DNA of 64,000 nt from Mariannaea sp. PMI_226. Taxonomy: Eukaryota; Ascomycota; Sordariomycetes; Hypocreales; Nectriaceae. The notes under the pieces were generated by a model. It saw nothing but the letters and a program-made list of their open reading frames with translations. It had not been told where the DNA came from and did no database searches. Below are positions 21,588 through 32,982 of the stretch, one piece after another (position 1 is the stretch's first letter; the number at the start of each line of letters is the position of its first letter). The stretch is taken from the NCBI GenBank assembly GCA_024336345.1, contig JANFOG010000005.1, positions 682,001-746,000 of the forward strand, written 5' to 3'. A program made the position numbers and the translations under genes.

Positions 21588-22834
21588 AAAGAGTAAACTA
21601 TGGTAGAGAAATGTTGGGGACAGACTAAGATGAGATGTCCATTTTTTTTTCTTTTCTTTTCTGTCTACACTGTTTTCGTATTGGCATAGCCTCTCAAGTT
21701 ATAGATGAAAGCAAGCAAGCGGGCAGAGTTGCTTCCATAGCAGGTGGTGTGAGAGAGAGAAGATGGCAAACTTGGCACGTTAAAAGAAGGATAGGAGGGG
21801 GGAAAGGGGGGGGAGAAAGGGGGTTCGAACATGTATATTCTCTCGGGAGAAAGTGCATCTATCCAATATGGAAACGATGCCCGTACATACAATACAAATC
21901 AGCAATAAAAGCCCCAAGTTTCCGACCGTTTCTTTTTTGCCTCTCCCCTTTTGCACAGCCCACATGCCTTACGAGTTCACTGCGTATTGTGTCTTCACGT
22001 TGGGCACCTAGGCTACGAAACACTGTACGTCACGTATCGCCACAATCCCGATAGAAACCGAAAAAAAAGGTGACGATGTATCCAAAAGGAATAGGGGGGG
22101 GCGATTCTGTGAACAAGAGGGAGCCAAAGAGTAAGTTGCTAGCCATCGGGGGTCTGAAAGCCCGGCATATCTGGATATCATTTTTTTTTCGTTCGTTTCA
22201 TTCCGAGTTCAGCCATCAGAGAAGAGCGATCAAAGTTGTTTGTCTATATTACACATTGTACAACGCTAGGAAAAGGGGGGTTTGTTTCTCATAACGACGA
22301 GGTGATAGATAATAAAAAAGAGGAAAAAGTAACCCATCCATCCCACACACCTGTGTTGCCCATGCAACTCATGCTAAACCCGCTGACCTATGCCCCGAAC
22401 CCCAAATTGACCAAAAAGCAAGGCACCTATGCCATTCGACCGCTCCCGCCATAGTTATCTTTATAAATGGCTGTAAGAAGGTAGAGGGGGATATCATCTC
22501 TTCCAGGGTATAACGCCGTGCCAAAACACAAAAAAACGGAGGAAAAAAAAAGGTGAGGGATAAAATAAAAGTGAAGTTGAACTAGGGGAAAATAGGACAA
22601 TAGGCCACATGTGTCATCCTTTCTCATGCATGCCAAAATAACAGGCTCATCGTAGGATAGATAGTTAGGTTTGTGCGAGAGAGGGAAGAGTTTTGCAAAC
22701 ATGCAAACAAATGGAGAAGTGGGGTTGAAAGCCTTCATCCGATGGAAGTTCTTAGCATGAGGGACAGTTCCATTATGTACCCCATGCGAAACTCAGGGAG
22801 AAGCTAAGAGCGGGAAATCGACCGAGTCTGGTTC
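21588..22834. other. Convergent region between Bzz1-like and C2H2 genes
   Basis: 1.25 kb with G-rich and A-rich tracts and no supportable ORF. It presumably contains two long 3' UTRs. Confidence 0.5.
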
Positions 22835-23903
22835 CTAAATCATCTGTGCCGTTGGAGCTCCCATTCCATTCTGGCTGAGCCCATTTCTCAAGGCATCTTG
22901 CAGTTCTGCAATTTGAGCCATCATGGCGAGGGAGTGCTGGGACTGTTGATCCATCTCAATCTTCAGCTTTTCGTTTTCCTCGCGCACACGCTTAATCTCC
23001 TCTCGAAGCTCAGTCAGCTCATCACCGCCTTGGCCGCTGGATCGTCGCTTGCGTTTCAGACCCGCTTTCTCGCTGTCGTTATCTTCGGGAGTTTGCACAG
23101 TAGGTGGCTCGGCTGGAGGAGTCAATCCATCCATATTGGTATGTACACGACGTAGATGCTCATTGAGGTTCTCTTGTCGTGAAAAGCCCTTCCCAGTATG
23201 TCGCTTGCAGTTGGGATGAGGACAGTTTACGGTGTTCTTTGGCCCTCCATGTTTGCCATGGACTTCGCGCTCATGCCGTAGCAAACCACCCGAATATGTG
23301 AAGCCAGGCAGATTCTCACACCCCTCCGCAGGGCATCGATATGGTCGTTCGTGCTTATCCATATGTTTACTAGAAAAAGGGTCAGTTTCAAATATCATGG
23401 AGAGCGGGATGTAGGGTGACGTACTTCCACTCGCATTTGCGCAAAAATGCGCGAGTATCTTCCTTACAGTCGTCCAGTGGACAGTGATACTTCCCATCAG
23501 CCTGCTTCGTTACATCTCGGTCTGGTTTTGGGATGGGTTTGATGCGAGACGAGGGGGGGGATCCGACTGTCGGAGTTATCTCCTTCTCGAGAGATGTAGG
23601 CAAAGGATCGATCGCGGAAGGTAGTGGCAAGCCGTCTGGGAGTGGCGACGGGAAGGTGGCGTGAGTGAGGTCAAGTCGTGTTGCGTCTTGGACACCAGCA
23701 TCTTCGGTCATCATGTCTCTACTGTCGCCTAGGACATCTCGTTCGTCGGGCAACAACGCCGCCTCTCGAGTATAATGGCTAAGTTGTTCGGCGACGTCAT
23801 TGTCGGTATATCGCTGTTCAGGAGTGTGATCGTGCTCGTCTCCTACGATGGAGGGATATGCTCCCTCATGAATGAAGCTCCTTGGCTCGTATGCGACACT
23901 CAT
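22835..23903 (-). CDS. C2H2 zinc-finger transcription factor with C-terminal coiled coil
   Basis: Two exons on the minus strand (23903–23425 and 23369–22835) encode about 337 residues. Residues 1–135 are acidic and Pro/Ser-rich, consistent with a disordered regulatory region. Three C2H2 fingers follow at about 140–240: C-x4-C-x15-H-x3-H (YHCPLDDC ... KHMDKH, split by the intron), C-x4-C-x14-H-x4-H (YRCPAEGC ... RHEREVH) and C-x4-C-x16-H-x4-H (VNCPHPNC ... EHLRRVH). A basic KRKRRSS stretch may be a nuclear localisation signal. A predicted coiled coil (DELTELREEIKRVREENEKL and onward) suggests dimerisation. It should act in the nucleus as a DNA-binding regulator; target genes cannot be read from the sequence. 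The joined finger 1 supports the intron. Confidence 0.88.
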
Positions 23904-26578
23904 ATTGAAGAGCGGATGGATGTCGCCAATATCAAAGGAAGTTGAAGTTGAGATGACGCGTGGGCTCCAGAAAACGTGAAAAGGATTAAATCGGCGCTTG
24001 CGTCGGCTTCTGATATTGCGGACAGTAGATGAGTGGTGACCAAGTCCTAGGTGTTTGCGGAGAGAGGATTGATTTCGTTGGCGGCTTAGACTTTAGACGT
24101 CATCCAAGTAGCTGCTAGAGCTTCGATGCGATGAGCTTGAATTGATGGAGGCCTGAAAAATATGGTATGAAGATATCGGAAGTTATGGAGGCTTGTTGGT
24201 GGAGCCGAAGCTGAAAGAAGGTGGATTAGTCAGTGAGTGCACGTGACAAGGCAGACGTGTATGGTCTGTGCGTTGAGCATCAACAGCAACATGAACCCTG
24301 AGATTCAGTATGAGTGGCGCCGAAGATTCCGAATTATCTTTGATAAGAGCTGGGCATACGAAACGTCATTGCAAACGTCTTGTATTAGTACTCGTACGAG
24401 GCTAGGCTCCAGTCCGGTGACTCGATTTTGAAACTGTCATCTTTGGGGCAAGTCCGTTATGCCCCGTGTTCAACGGAATGGCAAAAAGAGCATGAGTCAT
24501 CACCAAGAACTGCCAATGGTGCCTTGCCGCTATGCGCGTGGGGACTAGACAAGGCTGCGTGAAGAAGAGCACCAACACCATCCCCCTGTTAGTTGTACAC
24601 CTCTCTGCCTTACGTAGCTCGCATCAAGCGCCTCCCACTTGGGAAGCTTTGCTTGACGGTTTGTTTGGCTAACTGTAAACGCTGGCCCCCTAATACCGGG
24701 CACGAGGCTGTGCCAACTGGCAAATCGTGAGGTGCAGCACAATGTCCATGATAGGGTCCGATGGTGCTCTTCTCCACGCTCTGACGGCCTCAAGTGCTAT
24801 TGATTGGCAAGATCCTTTGTCATACGGCGTCCACTTCGCCCACGTCCCACTCAGTAACGTGCAGCCTGGAGAAAAAGGAGGGATGCCTGGTCCGTCTCCC
24901 AGGACTCATGAGAGATACAGACGGGTAGTGAGCTGGCGGCAACCGGCTGACCTGATCTACCACGATACCTAGCATATCTGGAGAAGTCCTCATTGGGCAT
25001 TGTACCGGTGTGTGCGGCACCGGGAAGGATCTGGAGGCATGCCCCAGGGTGGCTCATAAACATTTGGAGGGCCTACTGTTCCGGCTGGTGTGGAGATTTT
25101 GGGAGATATATCAGTCATCTTTGCCTCAGTCATCCACACAAGGTCTTTGATACATTATCCGGATCCAGACGAGATGCAGTTGGTTGGGCCTTGGGAACAC
25201 GCTTGACAACTTTGTTCAGCAACGCGGTTTTGGTGGTAAGTTGCGCCAACCACACCCGACTCCTTTCAATCTCGAACCAATATTTTTGAACGGAAGAGAA
25301 GTTTTTGGGACAGTTGAATGTTCGGGCATGAATATGCTGCTCAATCTGGGGGCTGAATATGCCATATTGGCGCATCCTCAGCTCTCGCGAGGAAGCTATC
25401 CAAACGTAGGACCAGTAGCATAAATAGATGGGTGGCGCCTGATTAACGGAGGCTGAGTCCTAGAAACGGATAACATTGAGGTCGGAAACCAACCGGTGAT
25501 CCGACAGGAGACTGGGCGGTTTGGAACGGATTGGTCGTTGGGTGAAGCATGGTCCTGGACTGGGGCTGCCCATTACGCGTCAGGCAGGTAAGGTGTGAAG
25601 AGAAAAACGGTACCGAGCGAGTGGGAATGATGAGATGGGCGGCGGCCGTCCGTTTCAGGCATTTGTGCATTTACACCAGAAATATGAGGTTGAGATAGAG
25701 TCCTTGCCCAAATGCAGCTAAGACCAGCACACTGCTGATTCCTCAGGCCACAAAGCAACCCCCGACCATTTGATGACAACTGCAGATCATGGAACCTTGA
25801 GTAAAGAGAGTTGGTTACACAAATGCTTGCATTACCTATCGTATCTATTTCGTTATTGCTTCCTGGTTCCTTGAAATCGGATAATCCTTTCCATGGCGTT
25901 CTATTGCCCGCAGCGTTGACGTGTGCACGATGAAAGCACCTACCTAGGTAGGCAAGGTAGATAGCCAAGGCAGGAAAAATCTGGTGATGGAGGGTTGGTA
26001 CTTGGGTACTAGAGTAGGTGGCTAAATTGCGAATCGCCACAGCAATTCGAAAGCAACTTGACGCCTTTTACAATTGTGAATGGTAATTGCACATGATAGC
26101 TAAGTTGTTGAGTAACGACGCGTCTTTCTAGGCAACCCTGACAGCGCATGCCAGGAATCTCACTATACTCATTTCATGAGTGCACTTGTCAATGCAATAC
26201 TATGCATCTACACATTCAACACTAGAAAGCTTTTTCTGCACCGCATTTAAGGCATTATGACTTTCTCAACCAAAGAATCCAGTTCAAGTCCAACCTACAA
26301 GACGCCACATAGTTATTACTAAAGCGCCTATTGGTCGCAGATCGGAGCTACTCTGGCCCTGATATGGTACCTAGCGGAGAGGTGATGTCTGCTGGCAGGC
26401 TCTCCTACCCCGCGCCGCATTCTGTCATCAGCCATGAAGTAGTTAGACTGCATATTCTGTTTCAACCTCAACATCATCAAAGTTGTCTAATAGCTCTTAA
26501 AAATCCTACTTGAAAAACCTGCGCCCTCTCGCGGTTGAAACAGACCAAGAAAAAAAAACTTCGCCAAGGCCAATCACA
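23904..26578. other. Gene-poor intergenic region
   Basis: About 2.7 kb holds the promoter of the C2H2 gene and, at its right end, that of the VOC-fold gene. Short ORFs on both strands lack plausible starts, domains or codon bias. A partly palindromic CACCTACCTAGGTAGGCAAGG stretch near 25938 is of the kind common in Sordariomycete intergenic DNA. No tRNA was found. Confidence 0.5.
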
Positions 26579-27079
26579 ATGTCAATTAGCAAAATCACCA
26601 CCTGCCTCTGGTTTGACAGCGAAGCTGAAGAGGCAGCCAACCACTACGTTTCCATCTTCGGCGGTGAGTCCAAGATCATTCACGTCCAGCGTTACGACAA
26701 AGCTGGGGAAGAAGTCCACCGTCGCGAACCTGGATCCGTCATGGCCGTCGAATTTGAGTTGCAAGGCAACCGGTACGTAGGACTCAATGGTGGACCCATG
26801 CCGTGGAGCTTCAACGAGGCTATTTCGTTCCAGGTGGAATGCGAAGATCAGACTGAAGTTGACTACTTCTGGGACAAGCTTGGAGACGGAGGTAACGAGG
26901 CCAGGAGGCGGTGTGGATGGCTTGCAGACAAGTATGGTGTTGTATGGCAAGTTGTTCCCAAGGCTCTCAAGACAATGCTCCAGTCCGAGGACAAGGCGGC
27001 ATCAGGCAGAGTCACGGAGGAGATGATGAAGATGCAGAAGCTCGATATTAGCCTTCTTGAGAAGGCATTTACGGGCTAG
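26579..27079 (+). CDS. PhnB-like VOC-fold protein (3-demethylubiquinone methyltransferase-like domain)
   Basis: A single exon of 166 residues starts at the ATG at 26579; upstream in-frame sequence has no better start. The sequence opens ISKITTCLWFDSEAEEAANHYVSIFG, the typical first beta-alpha module of PhnB/glyoxalase-superfamily proteins. It continues GSVMAVEFELQGNRYVGLNGGP, ISFQVECEDQTEVDYFWDKL and CGWLADKYGVVWQVVP. These are the paired vicinal-oxygen-chelate modules found in proteins often labelled '3-demethylubiquinone-9 3-methyltransferase'. That label is historical: the fold has no SAM-binding site, and the substrate of these small cytosolic proteins is generally unknown. In bacteria the family is common; many filamentous fungi carry one or more single-exon copies. 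No targeting signal is visible. Family assignment is confident, function is not. Confidence 0.88.
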   Translation: MSISKITTCLWFDSEAEEAANHYVSIFGGESKIIHVQRYDKAGEEVHRREPGSVMAVEFELQGNRYVGLNGGPMPWSFNEAISFQVECEDQTEVDYFWDKLGDGGNEARRRCGWLADKYGVVWQVVPKALKTMLQSEDKAASGRVTEEMMKMQKLDISLLEKAFTG

Positions 27080-29419
27080 CGAACTGTGTCTTACGTTTTG
27101 CGACAAGCCTGAGATAAACGGTCGGGACCATGCATCAACTCAGGAACTACCCCCAAGCAAGTTAGTGCTCAGTTAGATTCGGGCGGATCAAGTTGCGGTG
27201 ACGAAGGAGAAAGAGTTAAAGCAATGTCTTCACTTCCACCTGAATTGTCTATCTCGTTGTCCTAAAGTCATACATACGTATGTCTCGGGGGATTGCAAAA
27301 CATCTGAGTCTTTGATGGTTTAGTAGCTTGAGACCATCGAGAGAAACTAACGTTGACTTTGCAGACCCCGCCTATCCACTGCGGGCGAGTGAAACTATGG
27401 GGAAGTATATGGAGGAGTTCATCCAGAGATTATACTACTTCATATTAGCATGATTAATAACTTAGCGTGCATTATATGAACGATTGGTTTGCTAAATAGT
27501 GATATGGTACGGTGCTCATTTCTTGAAAATTCTGATTTCTAGAATTTGCTTCCAAAACGTGCTCCCTGGTGTGGGAGGAAGCTGAAGAAGATCAGATCTT
27601 CTAGCAGTCCAAGCAGCGGAGGAGGGGAGGCAGATGCGTCTAGCTAAATACAACATAGGTTGCATACCCACTATTGCCAATACTTTTAGGCAAGACGATT
27701 GAGAACTCTCGCCATGCATTAAATAGGCAATACTAGAGCCTTTGGTGTGGACTATCACCAGACTACATCGTAAGCTTCCGACTGAGTTTCAATTCAACCC
27801 GGTCGGGTAAGCGGCAATGCATGCCGCCGAGAATCATCTGCACTTTTCTAACGAGTCCGTCTCGGACCCCAATTATATTGGGTACGGGCACCGGGAACTG
27901 GGATCTCCAACAGACGTGCAGTAGCTTAGCTGTGAGTGAGCGGTGTTCCTACCCAGAGCTGACGGCCGGAGCTGAAAAGGCGGCCAGTCGTCATGGACAT
28001 AGATTACTCGGGAGCGAGGGAAACGCCGAGACATTAGGTAGTGACGAAGTTTGGCTTGGCTCTGTTGTAGTTGCCGAGGCGCACTAGACATTTTAGAATC
28101 ACGAGAAAAAGAAGAAATGACACGAGATAATAAGTTCGTCTACGACACAGAGTTATTAGTGTTCGGGTCACCGGCAAGTGACAAAAGAGAGAAAATTGAG
28201 TTTGAAGTCGATGGCTCATCATTCCAATACGAGTTCTTGGAGGAAGAAGAACCGTCTGTAGTTTATGGAGAAAATGACGTTCTGCTCAGCGCTAAGGCTG
28301 CCAGCTTTTCTATTTCTGGGCTTTCAGGTCAGTAGCGTCAACGTCCCCTCTCGGCCTAGCACGCGGGAAGTTTGCTGTGGCAACCAACTAACGAATACCG
28401 ACCACCCGCTACTCTTGAAAAGGGTCCACTTTGACTCCGAGGGAGGGGGGGGAAAGGGTAGGGGAGAGGGGAGAGGGGAGAGGGGGGGCGGATCATCATG
28501 ACATGACAGCTCGTCAAACCTGTCAAAGTTCGTCAAACCCGTCGACTCCGCTTCAAAGAGCGATCGTATGTCAAAGTGTTGCTTCAGCACGATACTGCAA
28601 CCCCTTTTATAATTTCCCGGGGGGGTTAAGGATGCTGCAAACTACGTGTCGCCGTTGTGTTGTCTGTCGTGGCTTTGAACCTGCTCCAGGCGCCGCTGCA
28701 TGAAAAGTGAAGAGGCGTAGACCTGGTCCTGATACATTCGTTGGCGGTGTGATACTCGATTAGCATGCGGAAACAAGTCACTACCCCCAAAGAGGGCTAA
28801 ATGTTCATGCGTGTTGCAGGTGTATGCATGCCACATTGCTCCGAGCAACAGCATTCTTTCACATGATGGACCCCAGTCGTTGGTCAATTCCATTGCCGAG
28901 TCCAGCATTCTTTGGGAGAAGCACTACCCGTCCGCACATGTGGCTGCCCTGTCACTTGGGCTTCGCTCGTATCTATTGGTCATGACCAAGTGGCTAGGGA
29001 GATCGTCTTCCTCGTTCGAGACTGGTAGCTTGAGACGCCGGCGTTGCTTGGTGGACGCCGAACCCTGCAATACGAAGGGTCTAAGCCCAGGATCTAGCCG
29101 CTATAAATGTCCATTCGGTGCGAGCGGCTGACCGTGCTGACGATCCATTGAACCAACCTCACCCAGCCCTCAACCAGCCACCCGGAGCGGACCACGACTT
29201 CAGCGACGAGAGTAAAAAAACGACTCAACTAATTGTTTTAAAGGTGCGTCTCGTTGACACCCCCCCTCTTACCCCTCTCCTTCCCCTCATCTCAGTTGCA
29301 TTGAGCGAAGTGGTACTGCTTACATTTAAACGCCGGATATTCCACGATTCTGCGTTTTCTCTCGTCTTCTCTAGGTACCTTATACGATCGGCATTCTACC
29401 TCGACTTTCTTGACGAATA
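27080..29419. other. Intergenic region upstream of the Crh-like gene
   Basis: 2.3 kb without a supportable gene. It contains a strongly G-rich block at 28441–28488 and a T/C-rich leader just before 29420. An open stretch at 28117–28335 is acidic but has no domain or good start. Confidence 0.5.
28441..28488 (+). repeat. G-rich GGGGAGA repeat tract (G-quadruplex-capable)
   Basis: At least seven runs of three or more G occur within 48 bp, spaced by short A/T-containing gaps, including tandem GGGGAGA units. Confidence 0.75.
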
Positions 29420-30427
29420 ATGTTCACTCAAATCCTCTCGGCCGCCGTTCTGGCCTTTGTGGCACCTGCATTGGTCTCGGCCCAGACCTCTACAAGCTGC
29501 AGCCCTCTCACATCCAGTACGTCCCTCTCTAAGTGCTTGCAGTGTTGCACAACGGACGTTGGAACGGGCCGCCTCTAAAAAAAATTAAACAAAAAACCTG
29601 TGTGACTGACTTATATCGCAGCTTGCCCTCCCGATCCCGCCTTTGGCAAGAACACTGTCCACTGTGATTTTACTAAGGGACCTTGTGAAGCCTTTACTGA
29701 TATCGGTGGCTGTCCCATCACGTATGACGTGAATGGCGCTGCTTTCACAATTAGCACTCTGGGGCAGGCTCCGACCATCATGACAAGCAAGTACATCTTC
29801 TTTGGTCGTGTTGACGTAGAGGTTCGGGCTGCCCCTGGCGCTGGTATTGTGACAAGCGCCGTCCTTCAATCCGATGATCTCGACGAGGTATGACATTTCA
29901 CCGTTGTCGCTGAATTTTAATTTTTTTTTGGAACTTCGTTGCTGACGTTTTGAGTCTAGATTGATTGGGAGTGGCTTGGTGGTGATAATACCGAGGTCCA
30001 GACAAACTATTTCAGCAAGGGCGATACCAGCACCTATGACCGCGGCGGTTTCAGCGACGTCACTGACCCCATCGGGACGTTCCACACTTACACCATCGAG
30101 TGGACGCCCAAGGCCGTCACCTGGATGATCGACGGTGCCGTCGTCCGAACCTTGCCCAACACTGGCCAGCAGGGCAGCAGTGGTTTCCCCCAGACTCCCA
30201 TGCAGGTTAAGCTGGGCACCTGGGTCGCTGGCCGACCGGATGCTGCTCCAGGAACCATCGAGTGGGCCGGTGGCCTTGCGGACTTCTCCCAGGCTCCTTT
30301 CGTTGGCTACTACAAGAGCATTTCCATTGTCGACTACGCCGGCGGCGATGCCCCCACCACAAAGGCCGTGCAGAACTACGTCTATGGTGACCATTCTGGC
30401 AGCGCCGGGAGCATCCAGCTTCAGTAA
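29420..30427 (+). CDS. Secreted GH16 Crh-like chitin–glucan transglycosylase, no GPI signal
   Basis: Three exons (29420–29516, 29622–29887, 29960–30427) encode 276 residues. The N-terminus is a clear signal peptide (MFTQILSAAVLAFVAPALVSA). A GH16 domain follows, with the catalytic motif DEIDWEW spanning the second intron; E121, D123 and E125 correspond to nucleophile, helper and acid/base. Further Crh-like landmarks are YIFFGRVDVEVRAAPGAGIVTS, HTYTIEWTPKAVTWMIDG and KLGTWVAG. Yeast Crh1/Utr2 and Aspergillus Crh enzymes link chitin to beta-1,6- or beta-1,3-glucan in the cell wall. Most family members have a Ser/Thr-rich tail and a GPI-anchor signal. This one stops shortly after the catalytic domain, at ...GSAGSIQLQ, so it should be freely secreted or wall-trapped. 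Intron positions are fixed by the unbroken signal peptide and catalytic motif. Confidence 0.92.
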
Positions 30428-32982
30428 GAGAAATTGGAAAATTCCCGGTCGTAGTTCTGTGGGAGTTTTCCTCACGAGCTCGTCTTTTATGAAAGTTATA
30501 TGGCGTACGTTCTCGACGGTAATGATCTAATTAATTGCTCGCGCTGCAATGTTTTTATGGCTCGGTTTGGATATATGGGCATGTTTAGGAATGGATAGAT
30601 GAGATACGGATTCACGATCTTAAAAAGATAATACATCACTGTTATACCCCTTCAAAATCGTAGCCAATAGCCTATTGTGCCTTGTGATTCTGAACTCACC
30701 ACATCATCCATTAATTTGTGAAATCTTGTGTGTGTGTGAAAGACAACTCAAGTAGAGCTGCCCCCTCCCGAATGGCCTAAGATGGAATGCGGAGGAGGAA
30801 GAGCCTGATAGCTTCCAAGACTGCACTGGGTATCCTTGAGCGGTCACCATTTTGACGATGAATTGAGTAGTGACGTACTAACGTGTTAGTTTATCAAGGT
30901 CACATTGATCATGTTGCTTACCAGCCGGAGATTCAAACCGACGATCGGCGGGGGCGGCCGCGCCGGAGTCCGAGTTATTTGCGGGGAGAAGCTGCTTGTG
31001 GCTGACAGTTAAAGTCAATCGCTTCCGGGCCGGGAAGCTATTGCTCGACTATCTTATTGGCATGACACCATCTCTCATACGCCAACCGAGGTGCGAAATA
31101 CGCCGTACCTACCTTTCCACCAGCCCCATTCTACCAGCTGGAGCCGATGTGAGCCGTGTCGTGAGCCGTGGAACCACGTCCGATGCTCGGTCTACTTTCA
31201 TACAGTATCAGCCCAGCCAGCAACAACTGTTTATCATAACTCCAGACTAGCGGTAATTTGGGAGAAGATTATGAGCAACTTTCTCGCCATCGCAAGGGAC
31301 GCTAAAACAAGGCTAGACCTGGCCTTCAGCAAATTCCCCTCGTGACTTCAGACGGCAGAGAATTAAGTTTGACCAATATACGCTCATTCAGGCATCCTGT
31401 CATCCCACTGTCAGGAGACCAGGGCTCAGCCTTACGTAACAGGCTTTCGCCCACGCGAAATGGTCACATATTCGATTATTATCCGCGTATTTCGACAGCT
31501 TTGATCCCATCAAGGCATCTAGATCTTCGTCGCCCCCAACTTGGTCTTACTGCATCTGCATGCACTTATGGCCCATGCTTTGAGACTGATACAATCTATG
31601 AGGGTCGAAAACTGCCACTTTCGACAGATAATTTTGGGATGTCTGCACAACCAAAGACTGTATCTACCCATGTAGCTAACCAGCAAAAGTGCACCAGCGC
31701 CTTTTCACTGTGAAATCACAGAATAATGGGTTTGATTTCTTCACTTTTCCGCATATCTTTTTTCAACACATCACACATCTTTCGCTTCTAGTTCACTTTT
31801 AGTGCAAAACTTTTAGCGTGGCCAATTAAAAGAGACACTTCGCTCTGAATCTGGTTACGCGATCTGGTTACTCAGGGAGTCAATCAACCAATCAGCATAT
31901 TGGTCATGAGGGGGATAATCTCGCAAGACGTAAAGTAACTATTTTCTCATTACGAAAACCATTATCAATACTTCAATAGAAGAGCGCCTGTCAAGTTCTG
32001 ATTAATCTATTTGTAATTGACATAAGAGAATGCCTGTACCATGTTCGATATTGCAATACTCCAAAATCAACCAGTTGGTGTTGAGATCTTCAACGGAAGG
32101 GCAACTTGGAAAAGGCGAACGAAAACAAAACTGGTATTTTACTAACAAGGCTAAGACTTGTTGCGGGATCCAGGGCAAAAAAGATAAATCTGCATAGGTA
32201 GTAAGCTATGCGGTTCAGGCCATCGGAATCTGGATTTTCGGACTCGCCCAAGATCGATCGCCCGTCTTACCCTACTACTCGCTGGGTGCGGCAATCCGGC
32301 TTCTCGGCAATTTTGACTTGATCTCACAACTACTCACTGTTCCCTGCCTTTGAAAAGAGAACAATCAATCAAATGAATGGGTCAGGTGCCGCAAAGAAAT
32401 GTCTGTCTGAAAACAACACCTCTCCGGCTAAACGGTACTGTGCCGTGCGACCACGGCAATGCCACCGAAATGCGTCCTCGGCAGCGCTAATCGTCCAAAT
32501 TTTTCCCAGATGAGCATTTTCCCACCCGAAGGCTGCTCCCGGAAGGCTCAGCTCCCCTCTGATCTATTCCCATTTTAGGCGGCTCACGCGCTTACACTGG
32601 CCAAGTACGGAGTAAGGTAAGGTAGCTAAACTTGACGCCGTAGCTTCTGGCGCAGAAATGGGTCGGAAGGTGGTGGTGGGTGAGTGGTGCTTGAGAAAAC
32701 TCATCGACTCACTCAATTCTCCACTCTCTGTGCCATGATAAAAAGTGCCCCTCCTCCACCATCAGTGTGGAAGGATGTTTTCTCCCCCCCCTCTCAGTCC
32801 GATTTCGCGCATCACCTTGTAGTTATCTCGCATCTCCATCGCCTCTCCTCTGGCCATAGAACCCTCTCGGCCGGCATCTCCTCTCTTCCTCAATACATCC
32901 AACTAGATTCCGCATCGTTATCCTGGGGTGCAGGCTCGCAACAGACTCATAGCACGCTCTTCCATTGCTCTGCAGTCCTAGC
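30428..32982. other. Intergenic region between Crh-like and MFS genes
   Basis: 2.55 kb with no supportable gene. A CGG-AGT-CCG inverted-triplet site lies at 30964–30972 in a GC-rich patch, the form bound by Zn2Cys6 factors. The last 400 bp are CT-rich and probably the leader of the transporter gene. Confidence 0.45.

Noticed and set aside
28117..28335. Acidic ~72-codon ORF (MTRDNKFVYDTELLVFG ...)
   Set aside because: No domain, no start context, no supporting neighbouring exon; could be chance in intergenic DNA.
29585..30475. A 296-codon minus-strand open frame across the GH16 gene
   Set aside because: It is fully antisense to the Crh-like gene, runs through its introns, and has no recognisable domain; the plus-strand protein has a signal peptide and catalytic motif.
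31342..31713. 123-codon plus-strand ORF between the Crh-like and MFS genes
   Set aside because: It opens at a non-ATG codon, has random composition and no recognisable domain.
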